Shown here: piece after piece, positions 1 through 6,084 of the stretch | Layout of the letters: every line of letters starts with the position of its first letter | Position numbering within the stretch: the first letter of the stretch is position 1 | Assembly: GCA_000434915.1 (NCBI GenBank) | Contig: FR882086.1 | Span: forward strand, 109,821 to 116,561 | DNA from: Ruminococcus sp. CAG:563 | GTDB lineage: Bacteria > Bacillota > Clostridia > Oscillospirales > Acutalibacteraceae | Length of the DNA: 6,741 nt | Direction: 5' to 3' | Made by a program: the position numbers and the translations under genes | The notes under the pieces: model-generated | Databases searched by the model: none | What the model saw: the letters and a program-made list of their open reading frames with translations, nothing else | Told to the model about the DNA's origin: nothing

Positions 1-1689
1 CTGCCCCCACCGCCCCCCCCCCTTTAAGCCGTAACCGTTACCATAACCGTAGCCGTTGCCATAACCGTAGCCGTAACCGTTACCATAGCCGTAGCCGCCA
101 TAACCATATCCGCCGTAGCCGTAACCGTTACCGTAACCGTAGCCATAGCCATATCCGCCCGAGCTTTGCTTCTTTTTGCGTCCGTATCTGCCGTACCTGC
201 CATAGTATCCGCCATAGCGCATATAACCCTTGCGGCGATAATACCTGCTGTTTTCTTCACCGGCACTCATTGTAAATACTGCGCCGATAATCTCAATGTC
301 GGCACTTCTTATTTCATCAAGCGTACGGTTAATCTCCGATACCTTTGCATAATCACGACGAATATTATAAATAATACCATCTGCAAGCGGTGCTATAACA
401 AGGCTGTCCGATACGACGTGAGCCGGCGGAGAGTCTATGATAATATAGTCAAATTCATTACGAGCTTGTTCTATAACCGCCTTAACCTTGTCCGTATCAA
501 GAACCTCCGTTGATTTCAGCGATATACCGCCGGTAGGTAAAACGAAAATTCCGAGGGATTTAATAAACTTAATAGAATCAACATACGTTGACGTTCCTTT
601 AATTATCGGGATGAGACCATATCTGGTGTCGCTCTTAACACCGACGGCGTGAAGAACTGCCGGTTTTCTGAGGTCACTGTCAATGAGAAGAACAGATTTA
701 CCCTTTTGAGCGAGCGAGCATGCAATATTAACCGCAACGGTTGTTTTTCCTTCATCCTCATATGTACTTGTAACAACAAAAGCTTTGTAGCCCTTTTCGG
801 CTTTAACATTTTCAATTTTTGTTCTGATTGCCTTAAAGCTTTCAACAAAAGCAAAGCTGACCTTTGAGGTGTCGGTAATCAGCAATGATCCCTGTGGGGA
901 TTTCTTCTTCTGGTTGAAAAGTCCCGACCTTTTCTCAAGCAGCGGAACAGAACCGAGAACGGTAACGTTAATTTCTCGCCTCATATTGTCAAGCGTGAGA
1001 ACTGTGTTCGTTGTAATTGTTATAATAAATACAATAAACGCAACTATTACGGCACCTACAATAAAGCCGTAAAGCGCCTTTGTCGTCGCATCGTCAGAAT
1101 TGGCAACAACGGGAGCCGTCGGGTTTTTAATAAGCTTAATAGAAATTGTGTTGTCATATCCCTGAACATATTCCGGGAATTTTTCAAGAACAACCTTCAA
1201 TGCTCTTTCGCAATAGCCCTGATCTGTGCTGGTAACACTTATCTGGAAAAAGCCCCCGATACCGGTGTCCTCAATCGAAAGACTGTTTTCAATAAACGAG
1301 GTTGAATACTCCTTGCCGACCTCATCGGCCGCAAGTGTCTGCTGGATTGTAGAAAGCATTTCACTGCCTTTTATAAGATACTGATAATAAGAAATCTGAT
1401 TTCCTGAAGAAAACTTTGTTTCCTTCTTATACTGCGGAGTTGAATCCTTGCTGTTTGAATAATCTTTAACTATAACATACTGGGTCGACATAAATCCCAG
1501 TGTCATGGACGCCTTGTACGTTTCGACATATGTTGCTTTCGCAATCGCAAAAGCCGCACCGGAAAAAATCGCACCGACAAGCAGCATAATCCAAAGCTTT
1601 GATATAAGATTCTTAGCCAGTCTGCCCATATCGAGCGACGGGCCGGACTCATTGTAGTATATATTCTTGCCGACGTCCAATTCCTGCAT
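1..1689 (-). CDS. Fused Wzz chain-length regulator / BY-kinase tyrosine autokinase, C-terminus cut by window edge
   Basis: The frame is open from ATG at 1689 to the window edge (563 codons, no stop), so the C-terminus is missing. Seen in order: a Wzz-type N-terminus; TM1 at about residues 32-50; an external loop of about 155 residues; a proline-containing NPTAPV (190-193) before TM2 at about 206-225; then a cytosolic BY-kinase. The kinase has ESFKAIRTK (the family's ExxRxxR-like oligomerisation motif), Walker A STYEDEGKTT (308-317, K315), Walker A' LLIDSDLRKP (D337, D339) and Walker B IIIDSPP (D419). The tail from 483 carries 24 tyrosines and no acidic residues. In the family, tail autophosphorylation controls polymer length and export; the neighbouring CpsB-type phosphatase should reverse it. 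Firmicutes often split these domains into CpsC and CpsD, but here they are fused as in Wzc. TTG at 1695 is an in-frame alternative start. Identity is secure; the true C-terminal end is unknown. Confidence 0.95.
   Translation of the reverse strand, partial: MQELDVGKNIYYNESGPSLDMGRLAKNLISKLWIMLLVGAIFSGAAFAIAKATYVETYKASMTLGFMSTQYVIVKDYSNSKDSTPQYKKETKFSSGNQISYYQYLIKGSEMLSTIQQTLAADEVGKEYSTSFIENSLSIEDTGIGGFFQISVTSTDQGYCERALKVVLEKFPEYVQGYDNTISIKLIKNPTAPVVANSDDATTKALYGFIVGAVIVAFIVFIITITTNTVLTLDNMRREINVTVLGSVPLLEKRSGLFNQKKKSPQGSLLITDTSKVSFAFVESFKAIRTKIENVKAEKGYKAFVVTSTYEDEGKTTVAVNIACSLAQKGKSVLLIDSDLRKPAVLHAVGVKSDTRYGLIPIIKGTSTYVDSIKFIKSLGIFVLPTGGISLKSTEVLDTDKVKAVIEQARNEFDYIIIDSPPAHVVSDSLVIAPLADGIIYNIRRDYAKVSEINRTLDEIRSADIEIIGAVFTMSAGEENSRYYRRKGYMRYGGYYGRYGRYGRKKKQSSGGYGYGYGYGNGYGYGGYGYGGYGYGNGYGYGYGNGYGYGNGYGLKGGGRWGQ
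13..22 (-). repeat. G10 homopolymer (C10 on plus strand) in the kinase tail
   Basis: Ten consecutive C on the plus strand read as GGG codons on the coding strand. In the current frame the protein leaves the Gly/Tyr repeat through L555-K556, three Gly, then RWGQ. With nine G the same downstream bases would read GGC GGT GGG GGC, continuing as glycine. The upstream tail uses GGC, GGT and GGA but no GGG. The tract may be a slippage site or a sequencing or assembly length error near a contig end. Confidence 0.85.
28..159 (-). repeat. In-frame Gly/Tyr/Asn-coding degenerate tandem repeat in the kinase tail
   Basis: These 132 bases encode residues 511-554 of the kinase, made only of Gly (24), Tyr (16) and Asn (4), mostly GY and GNGY units. 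A 15-base direct repeat, gccgtaaccgttacc on the plus strand, occurs at 28-42, 70-84 and 118-132; the first two copies are identical over 18 bases. The array could change length by in-frame slippage or recombination, which would alter the number of phosphorylatable tyrosines. That consequence is inference. Confidence 0.9.
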
Positions 1690-1700
1690 TTTCAAATCAT

Positions 1701-1704
1701 CTCC
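1701..1704 (-). promoter_or_regulatory. Ribosome binding site of the Wzz/BY-kinase gene
   Basis: GGAG at 1704-1701 lies 11 bases before ATG 1689 and 5 bases before the in-frame TTG at 1695. The spacing does not decide clearly between the two starts, which differ by two residues. ATG is preferred as the stronger codon. Confidence 0.65.
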
Positions 1705-1712
1705 ATTGTTTA

Positions 1713-1741
1713 ATTATAGTTTATCTTTCGCAAATAGTCAA
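1713..1741 (-). promoter_or_regulatory. Near-consensus sigma-A promoter upstream of the Wzz/BY-kinase gene
   Basis: On the minus strand TTGACT (1741-1736, 5 of 6 to the -35 consensus) is followed by exactly 17 bases and then TATAAT (1718-1713, perfect -10). It sits wholly in the gap, beginning just after the stop codon of the phosphatase gene. Transcription is predicted to begin near 1706, giving a leader of only about 17 bases before the kinase ATG. Confidence 0.8.
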
Positions 1742-1743
1742 CC

Positions 1744-2502
1744 TTAAAAGCCTCTTTTGTATATTTCACCACGATTGACAAGAGGAATCTCCTTATCCGT
1801 AAGCACACATTTGGCCGCATCATGAACCATCATTTGCATATTAAACTGGCTTATATCGGGCGGGAAGAAATTCATCATATTCATGAGGTCGTTCATTCTG
1901 TAGTGAGATGAATGTGCATCGGTCGCAATGAAAGATGCTGCTCCTGTATAGGCCATGGCATATGCAAGCTCAAATTCCTGCGGGCCGTCAAGACTCGCAA
2001 GACTGGAGGCGTTTATTTGAAACAGAACCCCATTGCGTATCAGGGTGTTGACCTCATCATAGTCAAACTGAAAATATTCATATCGCTCCGGGTGTGCCAC
2101 AATTGGAATGAGCCCCATATCTATTATTGCATTAAGATAGTTTACGATTCTTTTCATTGAAACATTTCTGAACGCAAACTCAACAAGAATGTATCTGCTG
2201 CCGTTAACGGCAAGCCTCTTAAGATCCGTCGAAAAGAAAATATCGTCATCAACATACACCTCCGCACCCGGGTAAAGCGTTATACCAAGGCCAAGGTTGT
2301 TGATTATACCTTGCAAATCACGGAGCTTGCCATTTCTTATTTTCACGAAATCATCTATGTCTCCGACGGTAGTAATATGCGGAGTGCAAACTATGTGTTT
2401 TATTCCGTTCTGCCTTGCAATTCGGCACATCTGAACGGATACGTCCATATTTTTTGAGCCGTCATCCATCCCCGGAAGAATGTGACAGTGCAAATCAATC
2501 AT
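1744..2502 (-). CDS. cpsB: CpsB/CapC-type PHP-domain protein-tyrosine phosphatase
   Basis: A 252-residue metal-dependent phosphatase of the CpsB/YwqE family, expected to act in the cytosol on the phosphotyrosine tail of the BY-kinase encoded just downstream. The family's metal-binding pattern is complete: MIDLHCH (H5, H7), PGMDDGS (D13, D14), CTPH (H42), PGAE (E81), VEF (E108), AHPER (H137) and TDAH (D195, H197). Length fits the family (about 240-255). The ATG at 2502 is chosen because the protein then begins with the canonical family N-terminus and has a near-perfect AAGGAGG seven bases upstream; the longer frame from TTG at 2544 adds 14 unrelated residues. The stop falls just ahead of the kinase promoter. 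Gene 49 bases downstream of the GH88-like gene, so probably co-transcribed with it. Confidence 0.95.
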   Translation of the reverse strand: MIDLHCHILPGMDDGSKNMDVSVQMCRIARQNGIKHIVCTPHITTVGDIDDFVKIRNGKLRDLQGIINNLGLGITLYPGAEVYVDDDIFFSTDLKRLAVNGSRYILVEFAFRNVSMKRIVNYLNAIIDMGLIPIVAHPERYEYFQFDYDEVNTLIRNGVLFQINASSLASLDGPQEFELAYAMAYTGAASFIATDAHSSHYRMNDLMNMMNFFPPDISQFNMQMMVHDAAKCVLTDKEIPLVNRGEIYKRGF

Positions 2503-2509
2503 ACCAAGC

Positions 2510-2516
2510 CCTCCTT
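2510..2516 (-). promoter_or_regulatory. Strong ribosome binding site that fixes the phosphatase start
   Basis: AAGGAGG at 2516-2510 is separated by seven bases from ATG 2502. It is the strongest Shine-Dalgarno sequence in the window and rules in favour of the start at 2502 over the upstream in-frame TTG at 2544. Confidence 0.85.
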
Positions 2517-2551
2517 TTCGCAAAATTAATTCGATTAGCGTCAATTAAATT

Positions 2552-3712
2552 TTATAAATTATTCAAAAGTTCGTCCGCCGCAATAGTGAATCCTTGTGCA
2601 GCGGGAACAATACAAAGCTTTTCGGAATAGAATCCGATTCCGTGAGTATCACCCTGCGAAAAATCAACGATGCCGTTTCTTCTGGTCACAAACTTCAATT
2701 TCTGCCTCATTTTTTCGGCAAGGTTTTTGTATTCTTCATTTTTTAAAAGATCAGCCATATATGCATAGCAATACGCAAGCATCGCACATGCCGAACTGTC
2801 CTGTATAGAAAAACTGACAACAATGCGATCAACCGTTCCGTCATCATGAATATATTTTTTCATTGTATCCAAAAACTCTATTGATAGCTTTAAAAGCTCT
2901 GCTTTTTCTCGGTTAAAGCCGTCGGCACTAAGCAATGCTCTGAGACTGTCGACCAATCCGATTGCCCACCAAGCGCAGCCTCTGCCCCAACCGCAAACGC
3001 CGAGCGGCTCAAAGGTTTCATCACAGAATCCGTGAAACGGAAGCTTCGTTTTTTCATCAATTCCGTTTTTGCAGTATTCCCTGATCTGCTTCATTGCAAT
3101 GTCAATATATTCTTTCTCATTATATACAAGAGCATATTTTATCAAAAAAGGACATACCATGCCAACCGTGTCAACAAGACGATATTTAGGAAAGGTCTCA
3201 TTATACGGAATTGAACCGTTCTTTTCTGCGGCTACTTTCAGCATATAAGCGGAATTGCCCATAGCCGGCTTTATTTTTTCAGGATCAATATATTTGCTCG
3301 ACAGCAGCTCATAACAAAACATTGCACTGTCAATTCTCTTCGGAAGAAATTTCCATTCTCCGTCGGCACTCGGAATAAATCTTTCTGCAAGATTTTTTAC
3401 CTCTGATTCAAGGTTTTCGTTCATGCTGTTTGCAGCCTTGAGCAGCGAAGCATCCTGCCAGTATGTTACAGATGTAATTTTTCCGTAGTCATTTATTTTC
3501 TTTAAAATATTAACTTTTTTATTGTCGTTTATCAGAACCTCCGGAGTTCCTTTTGACATCCATTTCAGCAAAATCTTTCGGGTCTTATCGTGCCATTCGG
3601 AATCCGTGAGCCGGCCAATCTTTATTCGACCGAGCCACGTTAAAAAATCCTCCCACAGATCGTAGCCGAGTATTGCAATTATTATTAAAAGAAAAATTAC
3701 GATTACTGTCAT
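2552..3712 (-). CDS. Membrane-anchored GH88/GH105-like (unsaturated uronyl hydrolase fold) protein
   Basis: 386 residues: an N-terminal hydrophobic anchor (about 2-16), then an alpha/alpha-barrel domain resembling GH88/GH105 enzymes such as YteR and UGL, which remove a 4,5-unsaturated uronic acid left by a polysaccharide lyase. Supporting motifs are LVDTVGMVCPFL (D181, in the position of the family's catalytic Asp), WGRGCAWWAIG (242-251), DSSACAM (305-311) and the closing AAQGFTIAADEL. No basic residue precedes the anchor, while R29, K31 and R34 follow it, so it is unclear which side of the membrane the barrel occupies. No lyase is visible nearby. It lies 10 bases after the glycosyltransferase, with a Shine-Dalgarno built over that gene's stop, so it belongs to the operon. 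Family fold is fairly secure; substrate and even catalytic activity are not. It might trim, proofread or modify the nascent polymer. Confidence 0.8.
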   Translation of the reverse strand: MTVIVIFLLIIIAILGYDLWEDFLTWLGRIKIGRLTDSEWHDKTRKILLKWMSKGTPEVLINDNKKVNILKKINDYGKITSVTYWQDASLLKAANSMNENLESEVKNLAERFIPSADGEWKFLPKRIDSAMFCYELLSSKYIDPEKIKPAMGNSAYMLKVAAEKNGSIPYNETFPKYRLVDTVGMVCPFLIKYALVYNEKEYIDIAMKQIREYCKNGIDEKTKLPFHGFCDETFEPLGVCGWGRGCAWWAIGLVDSLRALLSADGFNREKAELLKLSIEFLDTMKKYIHDDGTVDRIVVSFSIQDSSACAMLAYCYAYMADLLKNEEYKNLAEKMRQKLKFVTRRNGIVDFSQGDTHGIGFYSEKLCIVPAAQGFTIAADELLNNL

Positions 3713-3720
3713 TTACGTTG

Positions 3721-3724
3721 CCTC
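3721..3724 (-). promoter_or_regulatory. Ribosome binding site overlapping the upstream stop codon (GT to GH88-like)
   Basis: The coding strand reads TGAGG, in which TGA (3725-3723) stops the glycosyltransferase and GAGG (3724-3721) serves as Shine-Dalgarno eight bases before ATG 3712. The layout suggests translational coupling and supports this start. Confidence 0.7.
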
Positions 3725-4910
3725 ACCCGTTGATTATGCTGTATATTTTTTCAAGCTCTTCTTCGTTGCCTGTTTTTTCATTGAAAAGATTTTCACTGAG
3801 CCTTTTTCTTTCCGCTTCATTTTTTATAAGGGTTTCAATTTTATCTGCCATGTCACTCTTGGTCATCTGACAAATCAATCCGTTGACCCCGTCTGTTATC
3901 TGATCTTTAACCGTCGAAAAATTCGTAACAACTATCGGACGGCAAAGACATTTTGCTTCATCGATGGCTATGGATTTCCCCTCATATAGGGACGGCTGAA
4001 CATAGATGTCGCACTGACCCATATACGGATACGGTTCCGCCCTTTCTCCGAGCAGAATAAAGATGTCTTCCAAATTGTTTTCGGAAATTCTCTTTTCAAT
4101 TTCGCTTTTCAGAGGGCCGTCTCCGATATGATACCATTTGATTTTCTCCCCTCTGCTCACAAGCTCGGCGCAGGAATCTATCGCAAGGGGAATGTTTTTC
4201 TGCTCAAAAAATCTTCCGACCGTGCAAATAATTATCTCATCTTTTTTATCCGGGAATGCATTTATTTCTTTGCTTTCCTTTAAAACAATTTCACGGCTGA
4301 TTATATTCTCTATTACACAGATTTTTTTCGAAAACTTCGGAAAATTATTCAAAAGACTTTGTTTGCATTGTTCCGAAACCGTTACAATTTTATCGGCAGC
4401 GGCAAAAGTTTTTTCGTAGCTTATTTTATCAATGCCGAGCTTTTCGATATCATTGTGAATATAGCATATCTTCCTTTCGGCCTGCACCTCTTCGGTAATA
4501 AAGCGGTTTGCGTTCCCCTCAAGATATCCTATTGCGCAGTCATATTTTTTTGTTAATTTCGGAAGCTGTTTTTTTAAATATTTCCACTGACTTTCTTCTG
4601 CCTCATGCAAATCTTTTGCAGATAAAGCCCTTGAATATTTCCACCTGTCCGCAGCAGAAAAAAGCTTCCCTTTTTTTAAAAAATATTTTACTGCCTGCAC
4701 GGCATTGCCGTCAAACATTTCATAATCTTCGTTTCCGCCTATGACATTGACTTCTTTCGGAATTTTATCAAAAAACAATCCGTCATGACGAAAGCAAAGC
4801 AGATCAACATCATATTTTTTGTAGTCAAAAAGTGTAAGCACGGTTAAAAGACTTTTTTCCGCCCCACCGCTTCGCATTGAGGGTATAACAAAAAGTATCT
4901 GCTTTTTCAT
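3723..4910 (-). CDS. GT4-type (GT-B fold) glycosyltransferase
   Basis: A 395-residue retaining glycosyltransferase of the large group-1/GT4 type, expected to add a sugar from a nucleotide donor to the lipid-linked repeat unit on the cytosolic face. Seen: MKKQILFVIPSMRSGGAEKSL with the glycine-rich loop (14-16) typical of the acceptor domain; VGRFFEQKN (R233, K238) and HIGDGPLKSEI (261-271) of the donor domain; then CDIYVQPSLYEG and the E-x7-E pair E310/E318 that contacts the donor. There is no signal peptide or membrane helix, as usual for peripheral enzymes. Length is normal. It starts 13 bases after the pyruvyl transferase with a good AGGAG. The donor and acceptor sugars cannot be told from sequence. 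Confidence 0.93.
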   Translation of the reverse strand: MKKQILFVIPSMRSGGAEKSLLTVLTLFDYKKYDVDLLCFRHDGLFFDKIPKEVNVIGGNEDYEMFDGNAVQAVKYFLKKGKLFSAADRWKYSRALSAKDLHEAEESQWKYLKKQLPKLTKKYDCAIGYLEGNANRFITEEVQAERKICYIHNDIEKLGIDKISYEKTFAAADKIVTVSEQCKQSLLNNFPKFSKKICVIENIISREIVLKESKEINAFPDKKDEIIICTVGRFFEQKNIPLAIDSCAELVSRGEKIKWYHIGDGPLKSEIEKRISENNLEDIFILLGERAEPYPYMGQCDIYVQPSLYEGKSIAIDEAKCLCRPIVVTNFSTVKDQITDGVNGLICQMTKSDMADKIETLIKNEAERKRLSENLFNEKTGNEEELEKIYSIING

Positions 4911-4917
4911 GCTGCCA

Positions 4918-4922
4918 CTCCT
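4918..4922 (-). promoter_or_regulatory. Ribosome binding site of the glycosyltransferase
   Basis: AGGAG at 4922-4918 lies seven bases before ATG 4910, directly after the pyruvyl transferase stop (TGA 4926-4924). It supports the chosen start. Confidence 0.75.
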
Positions 4923-4923
4923 G

Positions 4924-6072
4924 TCAGATTTTTTTCAGCATTTCCCCTGCTTCCATCGCACTTCTCATTCGCAAAGGTATGCTTCTCATCAGCTCTCCTT
5001 TAATTTCGCTTTCATTTTCAACCAATTTCAAAAACTCTTTTTCCAAGCTTTCTGCATCACTCATTGAATTAAAATCAAGGACAAACTTTTCTTCGCCGAA
5101 AATATCCTTTGCGATACCTCTTGCCTTAACACTATAACCGAGAGCAATCGTCGGCACTCCGCTTGAATATGCGGCAATGGTTGCATGCGTTCTTGCTCCG
5201 ACAAAAAATCTCGTGTGTGCAATGTATCCTTTATACTCTCTTGCTCCCAGTGTCGGCGGCAGAATTTCTATTCTTCCGGTCTCGGCAAATTTATCATAAA
5301 TAGGTTTCATAAAATCATAATCATTGTTATTACTTTCAACGACATGTGGAATAATCAGCACTTTCAATGTTGTGTTTTCAAAAATAAACTCTATAAATTC
5401 TTCGGCAATTTCTTTCGCTCTCGGATTCTTCTTTGCAACAAGAGGGCTTATATTAAATCCAAGCGTATTTCCCTTGGCAAAGCCCTCAATAGGCTCAATC
5501 TTTGCCCTCTCCATACAAAACGCCGGATCAGAAAAAAGATACACATTTTCATTTGCCTGTTTTTCCTTAAGAAGCTCATATGTGATCGGTTCTCTTGCAA
5601 AAATTGCATCAAAATCTCTCAAGCTTTCAAGCTTCTCTTCGGTAATATCCTCCTCGCCGATTGAGGCTCCCCAAAGAACAGTTTTTTTGCCGCACTTTTT
5701 AAGTTCTCTTGTGAGGACCTGTACTCCGTGGTTATCACCGTAGCAATATGTATCCCCGCCAATCGAGAGACAAACATCACAATCCGAAGCATCGGAAACT
5801 ATTGGCGAATACATTTTTTCCAAGGCATACTCCTCGGACTTGTTAATTTTCAAATCCAGCGACGCAATTATTCTCTCGGGCAACGTCAGCTCTCTCGTTT
5901 CCGCCCTTTTCATCTCGACGTCATTTATTACACTGTCCGCCTCGGGGTCAAGTGTGGAAAGAACAAATTTTGCCTTTTCGTCACTGTTCTCAATTATATT
6001 TACAGTGCCCCTTACAAGAGCTTCGCAGCCGTGATTTTTGCTGCCTGTATGATTGAACAAAAAATATTTCAT
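4924..6072 (-). CDS. Polysaccharide pyruvyl transferase family protein
   Basis: 382 residues of the polysaccharide pyruvyl transferase family (PF04230), GT-B-like enzymes that move the enolpyruvyl group of phosphoenolpyruvate onto a sugar to form an acidic pyruvate ketal. Seen: an N-terminal HTGSKNHGCEALVRGT (8-23), the family's GxxNxGxEA-like nucleotide-fold start; SIGGDTYCYGD (103-113); WGASIG (134-139); FAREP (158-162); and the strongly conserved C-terminal FVGARTHATIAAYSSGVP (290-307) followed by ALGYSVKARGIA. There is no membrane segment. It sits between a presumed polymerase and a glycosyltransferase, consistent with decorating the repeat unit of this polysaccharide. Start ATG 6072 has GAGG eight bases upstream. 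Some family members act on cell-wall polymers rather than capsule, so the acceptor remains open. Confidence 0.93.
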   Translation of the reverse strand: MKYFLFNHTGSKNHGCEALVRGTVNIIENSDEKAKFVLSTLDPEADSVINDVEMKRAETRELTLPERIIASLDLKINKSEEYALEKMYSPIVSDASDCDVCLSIGGDTYCYGDNHGVQVLTRELKKCGKKTVLWGASIGEEDITEEKLESLRDFDAIFAREPITYELLKEKQANENVYLFSDPAFCMERAKIEPIEGFAKGNTLGFNISPLVAKKNPRAKEIAEEFIEFIFENTTLKVLIIPHVVESNNNDYDFMKPIYDKFAETGRIEILPPTLGAREYKGYIAHTRFFVGARTHATIAAYSSGVPTIALGYSVKARGIAKDIFGEEKFVLDFNSMSDAESLEKEFLKLVENESEIKGELMRSIPLRMRSAMEAGEMLKKI

Positions 6073-6080
6073 TTAAAATA

Positions 6081-6084
6081 CCTC
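6081..6084 (-). promoter_or_regulatory. Ribosome binding site overlapping the upstream stop codon (EpsG-like to pyruvyl transferase)
   Basis: TGAGG again: TGA (6085-6083) ends the EpsG-like gene and GAGG (6084-6081) lies eight bases before ATG 6072. The arrangement and spacing match the junction at 3721-3724, consistent with coupled translation. Confidence 0.7.

Noticed and set aside
24..266. 80-codon minus-strand frame rich in Val/Thr/Ala/Met repeats
   Set aside because: It is an out-of-frame reading of the Gly/Tyr repeat of the kinase, whose own frame is open across the whole region and carries clear family motifs.
166..513. Plus-strand frame of 115 codons opposite the kinase
   Set aside because: Antisense shadow of the kinase C-terminal domain and tail, with no family features.
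1690..1743. Transcription terminator after the phosphatase gene
   Set aside because: No inverted repeat followed by a T-run is visible on the coding strand in this gap; it holds a promoter instead, so read-through is likely.
2503..2544. N-terminal extension of the phosphatase from TTG 2544
   Set aside because: It lacks a ribosome binding site and adds residues outside the family's canonical MIDLHCH start, which has AAGGAGG at the right distance.
2516..2544. Possible promoter before the phosphatase: TTGACG at 2544-2539
   Set aside because: At 17 bases downstream the hexamer is GCGAAA, which does not resemble a -10 box, and neighbouring spacings are no better.
5185..5743. Long plus-strand open frames (159 and 139 codons) opposite the pyruvyl transferase
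   Set aside because: They show no recognisable motif and lie entirely antisense to a well-supported conserved gene.
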